Assembly: GCA_022495995.1 (NCBI GenBank)
Contig: JAFEMH010000075.1
Location: 186,001-250,000, forward strand
DNA length: 64,000 nucleotides
Source: Adenophora triphylla var. japonica
Lineage: Eukaryota > Streptophyta > Magnoliopsida > Asterales > Campanulaceae
Reading direction: 5' to 3'
In this document: positions 43,226-54,388 of the stretch, one piece after another
Numbering within the stretch: the first letter of the stretch is position 1
How the letters are laid out: the number at the start of each line of letters is the position of its first letter
Notes under the pieces: model-generated
Told to the model about the DNA's origin: nothing
The model's database searches: none
What the model saw: the letters and a program-made list of their open reading frames with translations, nothing else
Position numbers and translations under genes: made by a program

Positions 43226-43610
43226 GGACTAACATTGCAGAACTTGGTACTTTGATAGTGGTTGTTCACGTCATATGACCGGTACAAAATCATTCCTAAC
43301 AGAGTACCAACCTATTCAAGGAGGCTCATGACTTATGGTGGTGGAGGCAAGAGTGAAATAGTTGGGAAAGGAACACCGGATATTGTTGGTTTTCCTCCTT
43401 TGAAAAATGTCTTGCACGTAGATGGTTTACTTGCTAATTTAATTAGCATTAGCCAACTATGTGATGACAATTTGGAGGTAAAATTCAATAAAAATACCTG
43501 TGAAGTGTTTGATAACACTAACTTTTGTGTCATGACCGGAATAAGATCAAGTGATAATTGCTATCTGGTTGGTAATAAATCGAGTGTGCAATTTGACAAA
43601 ACTTGATGAT
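43226..43610 (+). pseudogene. Copia aspartic protease
   Basis: WYFDSGCSRHMTGTKSF carries the D-S-G active site (near 43250). A downstream block GFPPLKNVLHVDGLLANLIS and SISQLCDDN is typical of the protease C-terminal half. A frameshift near 43300 separates the two halves. Role: cleavage of the Gag-Pol precursor. Confidence 0.85.
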
Positions 43611-44500
43611 ATTAGGTTATGGCATCAAAAGTTAGGTCATTCTCATTATAGGAATCTTGAGAAGATTATCAAACATAATGCCGTCAAAGGTGTTCCTAAA
43701 CTAGACCTCAAAAACACCGTGATGTGTGGTGACTCAAAAGGGTAAGCAAACTCGTGTTGCTCACAGGTGTTGAACAACACAATGAGCAACACTCAGAACA
43801 ACACATTGTTTTCGCCTTCTACATATGGACTTGATGGGTCCTATTGAGGTAGAAAGCTTGGGAGGTAAGAAGTATGTTTATGTGATAGTTGATGATTTTT
43901 CTAGGTTTACATGGGTGTATTTCTTAAGAGAAAAATCAAACTTTTGATAAATTTACTCACTTAGTCTCTAAAATCAAAAACATGTTTTGTTCTCCTATTT
44001 TTCGAATAAGATCGGATCATGGTAGAGAATTTGAAAACATCTCCTTTTCTACTTTTTGTAGTAAAAAGGGGATACACCATGAGTTTTCAAAGACCCAAAA
44101 CACCTCAACAAAATGGTGTCTGAAAGGAAAAATAGGACTTTAATGGAAATGGCTCGTGTTATGCTAATTGCTAGAAATATTTCTAAAAGTTTTTGGGCCG
44201 AAGCATTAAACACAAACTTGTCACACTACAAATAGAGTTTTCTTAAGACCCTGTACAACTATGACACCCTATGATATTTTAAATGGAAAGAAACCTACGG
44301 TTCACTATTTTCATGTGTTTGGGTGTTTGTGCTACATTTTAAATGACCGAATACTTAGGAAAACTTGATTCTAAGAGTGACAAAGCCATCTTTCTTGGCT
44401 ACTCTCAAAACAAATCATGCTTATCGTGTCTATAATTTGAGGTTAGTGATTCAAGAATCGGTAAATATTGAATTTAACGATTACTTGAGTGCCACAGAGA
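43600..44500 (+). pseudogene. Copia integrase (GAG_pre-integrase HHCC and core), broken
   Basis: RLWHQKLGHSHYRNLEKI is the HH half of the zinc finger (43615-43668). The catalytic core starts MDLMGPIEVESLGGKKYVYV (first Asp) and continues with VDDFSRFTWVYFLREKSN (to ~43940). Later pieces (near 43990-44440) are spread over three frames. A hairpin cluster (43752-43806) sits between the zinc finger and the core, which removes part of the CC half. Confidence 0.8.
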
Positions 44501-45660
44501 ACCAAACTGATGATATACCTCGACTTTACTAGAAGAAGTCGAACAAAGGGCGGAACAACCGATTCAGCCATTGCAGCCTACAGATTCAAGTGTTGCTCCA
44601 AGTGTCGCCCGAAATGGCAACACATGAGGCAACACAGAGAACGTAACAATGTTGGCTGGAAATTCCGAGAGCAAAGGACTCGGAAAGGAGAAGATGGATT
44701 GGTGTACCATCAAGGCAGTGAGAGATCCCCAGCTCGAATTAGAAATTATCATCCCATTACTCAAGTAATTGGTGATGTTAATGAAGGGTTAGAACAAGGA
44801 ACAAGGAGCCGCTGATTACGAGATATGGTTAGGTATGTGTGTATGTCCTCCACATACTCTCGGAGTAAAACACTCGTTTCGTTTCCTCTGTTGAACCAAA
44901 AATGTGATTGAGGCCTTAAATGATAAATTCTGGATTCAAGCTATGCAAGAAAGAGCTTGAACAATTTACCCGTAACGAGGTTTGGTGTTTAGTTCCACGT
45001 CCTTTAAATACTAACATTATTGGAACTAAATGGATTTACAAAAACAAATCGATGAATTGGGTAATATTGTTCGTAATAAAGCTCGTCTTGTGGCTCAAGG
45101 CTATACACAAGTGGAAGGAATCGACTTTGACGAGACCTTTGCACCCGTGGCTAGAATTGAGTCAATAAGACTTCTTCTTGCTATAGCTCGTTATCTCAAA
45201 AATCACATTGCACCAAATGGATGTCAAAGCGGCTTTCTTGAATGGGTACTTAGATAAAGAGATCTATGTTGAGCAACCCAAAGGGTTTGAAGACCCATTC
45301 CACCCGCACCATGTATACGAGCACTTGATAAGGCCTTATATGGCTTAAAACAAGCTCCTCGTGCATGGTATGGGCGTCTAACAAGCTTCCTTCTTGAATA
45401 TGGATTTGTTAGAGGAGAAGCCGATAGGACATTATTTATTCTTAGGGAAAATAAAGAGCTTGTCATTGCTCAAATCTATGTTGATGACATAGTTTATGGT
45501 TCCACATCTAAAACATGTTTACTAAATTTTGTGGAAGCTATGACATCTACATTTGAGATGAGCATGATAGGAGAACTTAATTATTTCCTAGGATTGCAAG
45601 TGAAACAATCGAATGATGGAGTCTTCATCACTCGAGCAAGTATGCAAGAGTCCGGGTGAA
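44500..45660 (+). pseudogene. Copia reverse transcriptase, broken
   Basis: From ~44940 the canonical order is visible: [46 protein letters not shown], then [14 protein letters not shown] (45330-45380) and the catalytic IYVDDIVYGST (45475-45507). TFEMSMIGELNYFLGLQV follows. Frame changes occur near 45050, 45210, 45300 and 45660. The region 44500-44815 is the integrase-RT linker and contains a hairpin cluster (44587-44636). Confidence 0.85.
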
Positions 45661-46503
45661 AAGATTTGGATTGGAGAGTGCCAAGAGCTCTAAAATACCT
45701 ATGGGATCATCTCTTAAGGTAACCAAAGATCGGGCGGGGAGGATGTTGACCCAACTCGTATAGATCCATGATAGGTAGTCTTCTTTATCTTACCGCGCCG
45801 TCCCGATATAATGTTCGGCGTAGGTGTTTGTGCTAGATATCAATCTCGCTCCTAAAATTTCTCACCTAAATGCCGTCAAGAAAATCATCAAATATGTGTC
45901 TGGGACAAGTGAATTGGGAATCTGGTTCACCCAAGACACTAATACCACCTTACTTGGTTTTAGTGACTACGATTGGGCGGGGGATATAGATGACGAGAAA
46001 GAGTACTAGTGGGGGTTGTTTTCTTGGGTAATAATCTAGTGTCATGGTACGGTCGCAAGCAAAGCTGTGTTTCTCTCTCGACCGCCGAATCCGAATATGT
46101 GGCGACGGGGAGTTGTTGTTCACAACTAATATGGTTAAAACACATGCTTGATGACTATGGTCTTGATAGTAATATCTTGACCATGTATTGTGACAATTTG
46201 AGTGCTATAAATATTTCCAAAAACCCCGTACAACACTCACGCACTAAGCACATTGATATCCGCCATCATTTTTTAAGAGATTTAGTAGAAAAGGAATTGA
46301 TCCAAATAGAGCATATTGATACAAAACATCAACTTGCCGATATTTTGACCAAAGCCTTGGACCATGAGAGATTTTCAAGTTTGAAAAATCTCTTGGTCTA
46401 TGTTTTCTATAAATCATGTTATGTGCCATCAGTAAGTTACCAACACTGTCGCAACACTTTGTATGAGTTGTATATTATCTTTATAAAAAAAAAATATAGC
46501 TAG
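45661..46503 (+). pseudogene. Copia RNase H domain
   Basis: Reads LGFSDYDWAGDIDDEKEY, a stop, then LVSWYGRKQSCVSLSTAESE, NLSAINISKNPVQHSRTKHI and KHQLADILTKAL: the RNase H and end of copia Pol, degrading RNA in hybrids. Frames broken at ~45700, ~45830 and 46008. Stop at 46501-46503. Confidence 0.85.
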
Positions 46504-47473
46504 TTTAATCCCAAATGAGGGGCATTTACCGACCTTTTGTTCTAGTATGTGTACATTCTTAAGGTTAACATTTTTTTATAAAATACCCCTTTGTGCTAAA
46601 AAGTGACAAAGTCACTCACATTGTTGTTGATATTGAAAAAGGCAAAGCTTGTGGAAATTCCCAAAGGGAATATAATGTAGTGTTTTATACTAAGTATTAG
46701 GGGCATGGAGCTCGCTACTACAGTGTACCCTACTTGAAAGGTATAAAACTTACTAATTGTAGCTTTACACTTTAATAAAAAACTCGGGGCACGGAGCTCG
46801 CTACTACGATGCTTCCTTGTAAATAAATAAAGTGTAAAGTGTGCTTAAAAATTGCCTAAGAAAGTATAGTTATATATGTTAAAAAATATCAAGGGGATTT
46901 TATTTAAAAATGTTGCCTTGTGTGTCACGCAACATTGCTAGTAACACATTAGTAGATGCTACATTAATTTTTTATTTTCTTGTTTTTGTTTTTGTTAATT
47001 AAATTTTAAATTTCCAAAAGTCTATTTGCTTATATTTAGAGTTTGTGAAATTTAAAAAGGTTTTTAGCAAAAATTTTTTATTTTTGTCAATCTAAGTGTA
47101 ATTTTGTAATATCTATTTTTTAAAATTCATCTCTTTGAATTTTGAAAAACACAATTTTATGGATATTACTAAAATTATGATTAGTTATTATTAAAAATTA
47201 TAAAAATTATAAAAATTAAAAAAAAAAAAAAAAAAATGTTTTTTTTAAAAATGGCGGAAACAGTGCTTAAGTTTGTTGGGGTTTTAGAGATAAAAGGAGT
47301 TTTAAATTGATTTGAACTTGTCAAATCAATTTAATCCTTCAATACTCACTCATTAAAACCCTCCTCCTCACAAAACCCTCTTTCTCTCTCTCTTCTTGTT
47401 TCCCTCTCTCTCTAGGCGTTAAACCGAAACCCTTGCCCTGTTCTTCGTCTTCTTCATTCTTCTTCGATCTTCC
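46504..47473 (+). other. Spacer between pol and the env-like ORF
   Basis: AT-rich. Contains two copies of GGAGCTCGCTACTAC preceded by GGGGC (46700-46721 and 46785-46807), purine-tract-like repeats of the kind reported for Sireviruses. Just before the env-like ORF a pyrimidine run CCCTCTCTCTCTAG (47402-47415) could be a splice acceptor for a subgenomic RNA. Confidence 0.55.
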
Positions 47474-49292
47474 ATGGCAAGTCCTAAAAATACTTCCCAA
47501 ATTTCATCACCCATGGAAATTTCGCCTCTAGCTCCCTCTAGTGTTGCCTCAAATGTCGCCGTTCCAATGGAGATATCCCCTGCGACACTTTCGGCCACAC
47601 CCTCAACCTCACCCTCATTAGACATTGTTGTCTATGATCCTTCCAAAATTCCCATTCCTATTAATCTTCCAGAAGCTACCCCCTCCATAGAGCTCACCTT
47701 CGCCCCTCAGAAGAAGACCAAGAAGCGAAAGGCAGTTGATGCCTCTAGCTCTTTTAGGGGTGGAGTGCGTAGACAATCTGAGAGGATCAAAACCTTGTTC
47801 AGGTCCAAGATTCCTTCCAACACGGCTAATGATCCAGTAAATGTGGAGGATAGCTCGAGTTCTTCTCTCAACATTTCGTCCGAGGAAGGTTCGGACCCAG
47901 CTTTTAAAGAGACAAAGGAGCCCTCATCAACTTCCTCGACGAGGATGAAGAAGCTTGGTTGGAAGATGAGGAAACTCTTGTCAAGCCCACCCAAAATGAA
48001 GAAGAAACAGAAAATTTCATCAAGTGTCGCCCCAAGTGTTGCCGATGCAATGGCAACACCTGAAGCAACACCTGCTGCCAAGACCAAAGCACAATCGAGT
48101 TCTCCTTCGTATTCTCCTATTTCCTGGTCTGAGGTACACTCTCCTAATCCCTCTCAGGATACAAAGTCAGATTATGAGTCCTTTGGATTTTATGAACGTC
48201 CTTTTCTTTCGGATGAATTTTATGGTGAAACAAATTTAGACAAGTTTGTTGAAGATTCTCGAGAAGAAAATTCTGAATGAAAAGAATATGTATGTGACTC
48301 AATTCAAGGAGTTAGGTGTGTATCAGTTTTCGGAGGATAGGATGTTTTTGCCTACGGTGACTAAAGTGTCATCGTACATTGAAAGTGTGGTTAGGAATTT
48401 CTATGCTCATCTTAGGGATAATATTGATGATAGGAATACCCCTCATTATGGAAAGATTTTTGTTAGGGGCAATATCTATGATTTTAATCCCTTGATCATC
48501 AACAAGGCATTCGGCCTCCCTAATGTCGAAGATGAGAGTTTGGAATATGATCCTAATGCCTTAGCCACCTTTTTAACTGGAGGGAGAATCACCATTTGGT
48601 CTCGATCACTTTAGGTCTACCCATCTCACTTCTTTGTTTAGCGTGCTCCACAAGATTTGTATAACAAATTGGCTTCCTACGGCAAACGAGAACACGGTCA
48701 CTTTTGAGCAAGCTAATTTGTTGTACAAACTAGGCAAGAAACAAAGAGTTAACTTTGGGAGACTTGTATTTGCTCACCTTTGCTGCATGGGCTAAGAAGA
48801 AAAAGACCTCCTCCTTCATTTTTCCTTCCCTTATTTTCCAAGTCCTAATGTACCAAAACCTTAAGCCTTGGAATGGTGATAATCTTTACGAAAGACTGTG
48901 TATTATCGAATTACCAAGCACTTTATCGAAGGTGATAGGCACAGTGGATTTACCTTGGGTTTTGGTTACAAATGCTCCTCCCATTATCGCCCTTGCTGCT
49001 GCCGGTGTCGCCCCAAGTGTCGCCCCCGAAACCGGCAACACTTGGCAACACTGCTCCTGTAATGGTTGATGCTGCTATGGTACTTAATTTTTTCAATAGT
49101 CAGGTCAAGCACATTGACTCAGTAATTCAGGGGTGGTTGGACATGCGCACTGACATGATGAAAATGGTGGATTTGATTTCTTCCAAAATAGGGGGAGATA
49201 AGCCACCAAGGCGTGATGATGATGATGGAGCTGGGAATGGTGCTGGGCCTAGTGGGACCGAGGGAGGTGAAGGAGCTGGAAATGCAGTTTAA
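47474..49292 (+). pseudogene. Sirevirus env-like third ORF, broken into three frames
   Basis: ATG 47474. The first 268 residues are Ser/Pro/Thr-rich with a basic KKTKKRK patch. The middle part (48246-48614) reads SYIESVVRNFYAHLRDNI and NPLIINKAFGLPNVED, matching the conserved block of plant env-like/putative plant transposon proteins. The third part (48755-49292) ends in a Gly/Glu-rich tail. I see no clear signal peptide or fusion peptide; a membrane role is not shown by the sequence. Frameshifts near 48250, 48610 and 49050. Two hairpin clusters (48022-48073, 49002-49052) encode the repeated SVAP/ATPEATP residues. Confidence concerns the family, not function. Confidence 0.7.
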
Positions 49293-49735
49293 TGGTGGTT
49301 GGTTCGAATGGTTTGTGTTTTTGGTGGTTTGGAAACAAAAACAATTTTATTTGTTTTATTTTGGTTTGTAATGCTTAAACAAATTTCTGTTTATTTTTTT
49401 TCTTTGTTTCGGCTGGAATTTTCTTCAAACTTGGATGGATGTTTTTTGTTGAATGGTGGAATGGTTGGTTTAAGATTTTAATAATTATTTTGGTTAGTTA
49501 TTAATTTCGTATTAAGGGGGAGATTTTTGTAAAGATTTTGATACTTCATTTGCTTAATGGTTGATGTTTTGGATTGAAAAATATTTCAAAACATTGCCTG
49601 AAGGTTTATGTTGCCGCTATTAAAATCTCGTGGCATTTTCTGGTTTTAGTTAAGTTTGACTAACTGTTTTTGAAAAGATCATCACATTGGTATTTTGTGA
49701 AGAAATCAGTAACTATGGGGGAGATTGTTAATGTT
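49293..49735 (+). other. 3' untranslated region and polypurine tract of the copia element
   Basis: T-rich; purine tracts AAGGGGGAGAT (49514-49524) and ATGGGGGAGAT (49725-49735). The second abuts the LTR, the first is an upstream duplicate. Confidence 0.7.
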
Positions 49736-50711
49736 AGATCATGTGTTGTCATGAATGTCATCCCAAGTGTTGCAAACCAGTGTTGCCACTGGTGTTGCCA
49801 AAAGTGTTGCCATTTGGAATTGGCGACACCGAGTTAGTTATCGTATTTTTCACAAATATTAATGGGTAAATTAATGTTTATATAACGGATAGTTAGTCAC
49901 CTTAAAATGAGCTTAAAATCAGCAACGAGAATATGCCCGGGCGAGAATTACGAAGAGGAGGAATTAACAAATAAACATGTGTTTATTTGTTTAATTTATG
50001 ACCAAGCAAGGAGATATTTTATTCAGCTATTACGGGGAGAACAAGTCGAGTACAAGGCAATCAAAGCTAAGAGGTACAAGCATGAGAAGCAAGAGAAGAC
50101 TAGGTCTCCTACAATGAAGGCGAGAAGGCATAAAATGAGGAAACAAACTCAAGGTCGTTAGGCGATCATTTGAGTAGGCTCCAAGACTTTGTGGCCTATA
50201 AATAGTGCGGTGGATCTTCATTGAAGATCATCCAATTCAGAAAACGCAAATCTGCACAAGAAAAGTAGAATTCTCGCTCTCAAGTGTTGCCATTCAAATG
50301 TCGGCAACACTTTGTCCAACACTCGAATATTTCATATAGATTTTTATATTTTTGTGAGGTTTTTGAGTGTTTATTTATAGAGAGAATTCGTGTATGTTGT
50401 TCCTTATATCAGGGTTCGTTTATCATTAAGGAACAACCTCGACCTTGTATTGAATTCATATTATTAATAGAAAGGTCTTGCCTTTTAGGCACCCATCAAG
50501 TTATATATTTATATAACTTGATAAAAATTATATTCTTGTGTATTGCTTTAATTCTTCCGCTGCAAATTATATTTATTTCTATTGATTTGTGTTTTTTCTA
50601 GAATTGGTGAATGTGTTGTTGTTAGTGTCATCAACACTAAGAACAACACCCGTGAGTTTTATCTCACCTTGTGAGTTTCGTCTCATAAGTTCTTAGCCAT
50701 AGACAATTTCA
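49736..50711 (+). repeat. 3' LTR of the Sirevirus-like element
   Basis: 976 bp. Nearly all differences from the 5' LTR fall at CAG/CTG sites of the 5' copy (for example CTGAGTTAGTTACTG versus CCGAGTTAGTTATCG). Confidence 0.9.
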
Positions 50712-50716
50712 GAGGT
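50712..50716. repeat. Right target duplication GAGGT of the copia element
   Basis: Matches 40251-40255. Confidence 0.9.
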
Positions 50717-51140
50717 TAACAAAAAGAACCATTAAAGTGTTTTAGAAACGGAAAATCTTCAAAAGTTAAAATCTAGTCTGCTGAGACGGATATAAGAAAG
50801 TTAAGTATAGTCTGTTGAGACGAAAACGAAAATTTAATTATAGTCTTTTGAGACGGAAATATAAAACCGAAGTTAGTCTTTTGAGACGGAACCGTAAAGT
50901 ATTAACTAGCAAGACGGCTACGTATATATATATTGAGTTAGTTAAACTAAATATTATAGTTATTATTACATATCAAAGAAGTTAGTGGACCGAAAAGTGC
51001 CACTGGAAACTGGAAGCTGGGACCAAGATGGGACCAGTAACAAAAGAGAAGCTACGAATAAGAACCGTAGAAAGAAGGTACTGCAAGCAAGTACCAAAAT
51101 AAGAAGCCCGATAACCGCAAGGATGGGAACAAAAAAAAAA
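50717..51140 (+). other. Leader of internal 2, resumed after the copia element
   Basis: Collinear with 32780-33185: GTCT...TTGAGACGG hairpin units (50773-50925), then the poly-A run. No gene. Confidence 0.8.
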
Positions 51141-51910
51141 AAAAATAAATAAATAAATAAAAAAAAAAATTGATGCCCAAGGGCGAGGAACTACTGAGAA
51201 ATGTCAAGTGTGTGAGAGAAAGCACAAGGAAAAGAAATAGTACAATTGTGACGAGATGGGACATCCGCAGTGGAAGTACCAAGAACCAAGGGAAGCTGAA
51301 ATTGCTCAAGGAGAAAAAGATGATAAAAGAACCGATAGTGGTTGTGGACGAGTGTTACCATGATTGTCAAGGACACAAGAGCCACAAATGATTTTGTTGA
51401 AGATACAATTCAACTCTATTCTAGTGATGTGCATGCATTGTTTGGTTATGGTGCTACGCATTCAATTATTAGTGCTTATTAGGCAAAGAAAATGAACTTG
51501 GAACCTGAGGCGTTAGGATTACCTCTGGTCATAGATTCTCTGACGAGAGAGTCAATTCCTATTTCATATGCATATAAGTGTTGTCCTTTGAAAATAGGAG
51601 AAAGAGAACTCGAGGTTGACCTTATCGAGTTAGGAATGAATGAATTTGATATTATCTTTGGGGATAGATCGGTTAGTTGCTTACCATGCCAAGAAAAATG
51701 GCTTTAAGAAGGAAGTGTATTTGTATTACCATCTGGAGAAGAGTTTTATGACCAAGAATCGAATCCTAGACCCCAAGTGAACTTTATTTCGGAGATGAAA
51801 GCCCGAATGATGTTAAGAAAAGTATGTGAAAGTTTTTAGCCAATATTAGTGAGGGGGATAAGAAAGAAGTGCGTATAGAACCTCTTTCAGTGATCAGAGG
51901 TTTCAAGGAT
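51141..51910 (+). pseudogene. Gag end and protease of internal 2, broken
   Basis: Same content as 33200-33960, including the altered protease site GYGATHSII. Here the frame stays open longer (51492-51707, EPEALGLPLVIDSLTRESIP) because bases missing in internal 1 are present. Confidence 0.8.
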
Positions 51911-52690
51911 GTGTTCCCAGAATAATTGCCTGGAATACTGCCAGAAAGAGAAGTGGAATTCTCTATAGATTTGGCACCAGAAACCGCACCAATATCTAAG
52001 GCACCGTCAGAATAGCGCTGACTTAACTTAAAGAACTGAAGGAACAATTACAAGAACTATTGGATAAATGTGTGATTGTATCCATTGATGATGTGTTTGG
52101 TATATTCATAGACTAAGGGGGAGCATAAAGAGCACGTGAGGTTAGTGTAGAAAATTTTGAAAGAACAACAATTGTATGCCAAATTCAAGAATTACGAATT
52201 TTGGCTAGAGAAAGTGGCATTTTTGGGACATGTGATATCTAAGGATGAAGTTGCAGTGGACCCAACAAAACTAGAAGCTATAGTGAATTGGGAAAGACCA
52301 ACCACAGTTAGTGAGATAAGAAACTTCTTGGAATTGGCTAGTTACTATAGGAGATTCATTGAAGGATTCTCTAAGTTGCCAGGACCATTAATTAGATTAA
52401 CGCAGAAAGGAACAAGGTTAGTTTGGTCAGAAGAATGTGAAAAGAATTTTCAGGAACTGAATCAAAGATTAGTCTCTGCACCAGTTCTTCCGTTACCATC
52501 TGGATCAGACGGATTTGTAATTTATAGCGATGCTTCGCTCAAAAGATTAGGCTGCGTATTGATGCAGAATGATAAGGTTATAGACTACGTGTCAAGGAAA
52601 AAAAAAAAAAACGCGAGAAGAATTACCCGACTCATGATTTAGGGTCAGCAACAGTGGTGTTGCATTAAAGATTTGGAGACATTACTTGTA
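51911..52690 (+). pseudogene. Reverse transcriptase/RNase H remnant of internal 2
   Basis: Carries the same large RT deletion as internal 1. A 161-residue frame (52157-52642) covers the RT thumb/connection and RNase H start (SGSDGFVIYSDASLKRLGCV), intact where internal 1 has two frameshifts. It ends in the same 13-A run near 52600. Confidence 0.85.
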
Positions 52691-52797
52691 CGGAACGACT
52701 TGTCAGATTCATACGTATCATAAGGGTCTTAAGTATATTTTCACCCGAAAGGAACTTAATATGAGGCAAAGGAGATGATTATAATTACTTAAAGATT

Positions 52798-53245
52798 ATG
52801 ATTGTACCATTTTGTATCACCAGGGAGGCCAATGAGGTGGCCGATGCATTGAGTAGGAAGAATAGGGGAACCTTAGCGGCATTAATTTCTAAGGGGGTAA
52901 GTGCGTGGAATAACGTTGAGGGTTCAAACTTAGCAGTGCGAGTTAGAGGGTATCTAACTCAGTTAATTGTTCAACCTACATTTTTGGAGAGAGTTAAGGA
53001 GGCTCAAGGTGTAGACGATGAGAGAGATGTCCTCATGGGTAAAGGACAAGGCAAAGATCTTCGTATGGGCGAAGATGGGATCTTAAGGTATAAGTCGGGA
53101 ATTTGGGTACCAGACAACCGAGACAAAAAGCGAGAGATCTTACAAGAATCGCACTATTCGAAATTTTCTGTTCATACCAGGAATACAAAGATGTATAGGA
53201 AATTAATGGGTATCTGTGATGCAGAATTGATTTTTTTTGTGTTCT
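52798..53245 (+). pseudogene. RNase H tail and integrase N-terminus of internal 2
   Basis: 171-residue frame from 52798: ANEVADALSRKNRGTLAAL to KREILQESHYSKFSVHTRNT, then into the non-coding insert, stopping at 53313. Better preserved than the internal 1 copy. Confidence 0.85.
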
Positions 53246-53730
53246 CGTACCTTGAACACTACATATACTATTATTATGTCCATTTGATGAGGACTTTGTA
53301 TAAATTGGTCTAGACAGATTGAAATGACCTTAATATTAAATGAATTGGTCTAGACAGATTGAAATGACCTTAATATTAAATGAATTGGTCTAGACAGATT
53401 GAAATGACCTTAATGTTGAATGAATTGGTTTAGACGAATTGAAATGACCTTAATGTTGAATGAATTGGTTTAGACGAATTGAAATGACCTTAAATTCTAT
53501 AGATGTGATTATCATGATGCATCCGGATAAGGGAGCGCTTTGATAAAAGCGCAGGGAACCTTATTCAACGATCGCCTGAAAAGGTGTATCGGAGTCACCT
53601 AGATGAAAGGTGCACCAATACTTAGAATTGACAGACATATGTGTATAAAATCACTATATGTTAATTGTAAAAGTACCACTACTTGTTATTGGAAGAGTAT
53701 CTTTCATTGTCAATGGAAATGAGAGATTAT
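53246..53730 (+). repeat. 40-bp tandem array insert of internal 2 (5 copies)
   Basis: Units at about 53301, 53341, 53381, 53421 and 53461, one fewer than in internal 1. The last two carry the GGTTTAGACGAATTG variant, which occurs only once in internal 1. Confidence 0.85.
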
Positions 53731-54342
53731 AGCAATGGACTTAGTGGTTGGATTACTGAAGACGTTGAAAGGTCATAACGCGATTTGGGTCATAGTGGAG
53801 AGACTTATGAAGTCGACTCACTTTCTGAAAATTAAGGTACAACATATTCGGAATGGTTATTAACGGCACAAAGTAGACAGAAATCGTACGCAGACAACAG
53901 ACGACGCGATTTAGAATTTCAAGTGAGAGGTCATGTGTTTTTGAAGATCTCACCAACCAAAGGTATTATGAGGTTTGGTATAAAAGGAAAGTTGAGTCCA
54001 AGGTACGTAGGACCATTTGAGATCTTGGATAGAGTTGGAAAGGTGGCATATCGATTAGCCTTACCACCTGTACTTGCTGAGGTACACAATGTATTTCACG
54101 TATCCATGTTAAGAAAGTATATGGCGGATGCTAGTCATGTAATTGAATACAAGCGGCTAAGGCTTCGAATATTTGAGTTATGACGAGAAACCGATTAAGA
54201 TTGTGGACCGGAAGGACCAGAATCTGCGAAGGCGAGTTATACCGTACGTGAAGATACAATGGAGCAACCACTCAGAACGTGAGGCGACATGGGAGCTCGA
54301 AAGCGAAATGAGGAAAATGTATCCCGATCTCTTCAAAAATTA
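53731..54342 (+). pseudogene. Integrase core fragment and chromodomain-like tail of internal 2
   Basis: Collinear with 35821-36436. Frame 53923-54183 covers the C-terminal domain, then an indel near 54168 shifts the frame before the SNHSEREATWELE tail (to 54342). In internal 1 this tail is in frame. Confidence 0.8.
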
Positions 54343-54388
54343 AGGTACGTTTAGTTTGGAGGACCAAACTCTTTTAAGGGGGTAAGAA

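Larger units (their letters stand above)
40256..50711 (+). mobile_element. Sirevirus-like Ty1/copia retrotransposon (10.46 kb) nested in internal 2
   Basis: LTRs 40256-41237 and 49736-50711 (TGTTAATG...AATTTCA), 5-bp target duplication GAGGT at 40251-40255 and 50712-50716, PBS TGGTATCAGAGC after the left LTR, purine tract ATGGGGGAGAT before the right LTR. Gene order gag-protease-integrase-RT-RNase H is that of copia. An extra env-like ORF region after pol and the overall length fit the Sirevirus genus. Coding frames are broken in many places. Confidence 0.9.

Noticed and set aside
47474..49292. Env-like ORF as evidence of an infectious virus
   Set aside because: No signal peptide, fusion peptide or membrane anchor seen; frame broken; the name reflects family convention only.
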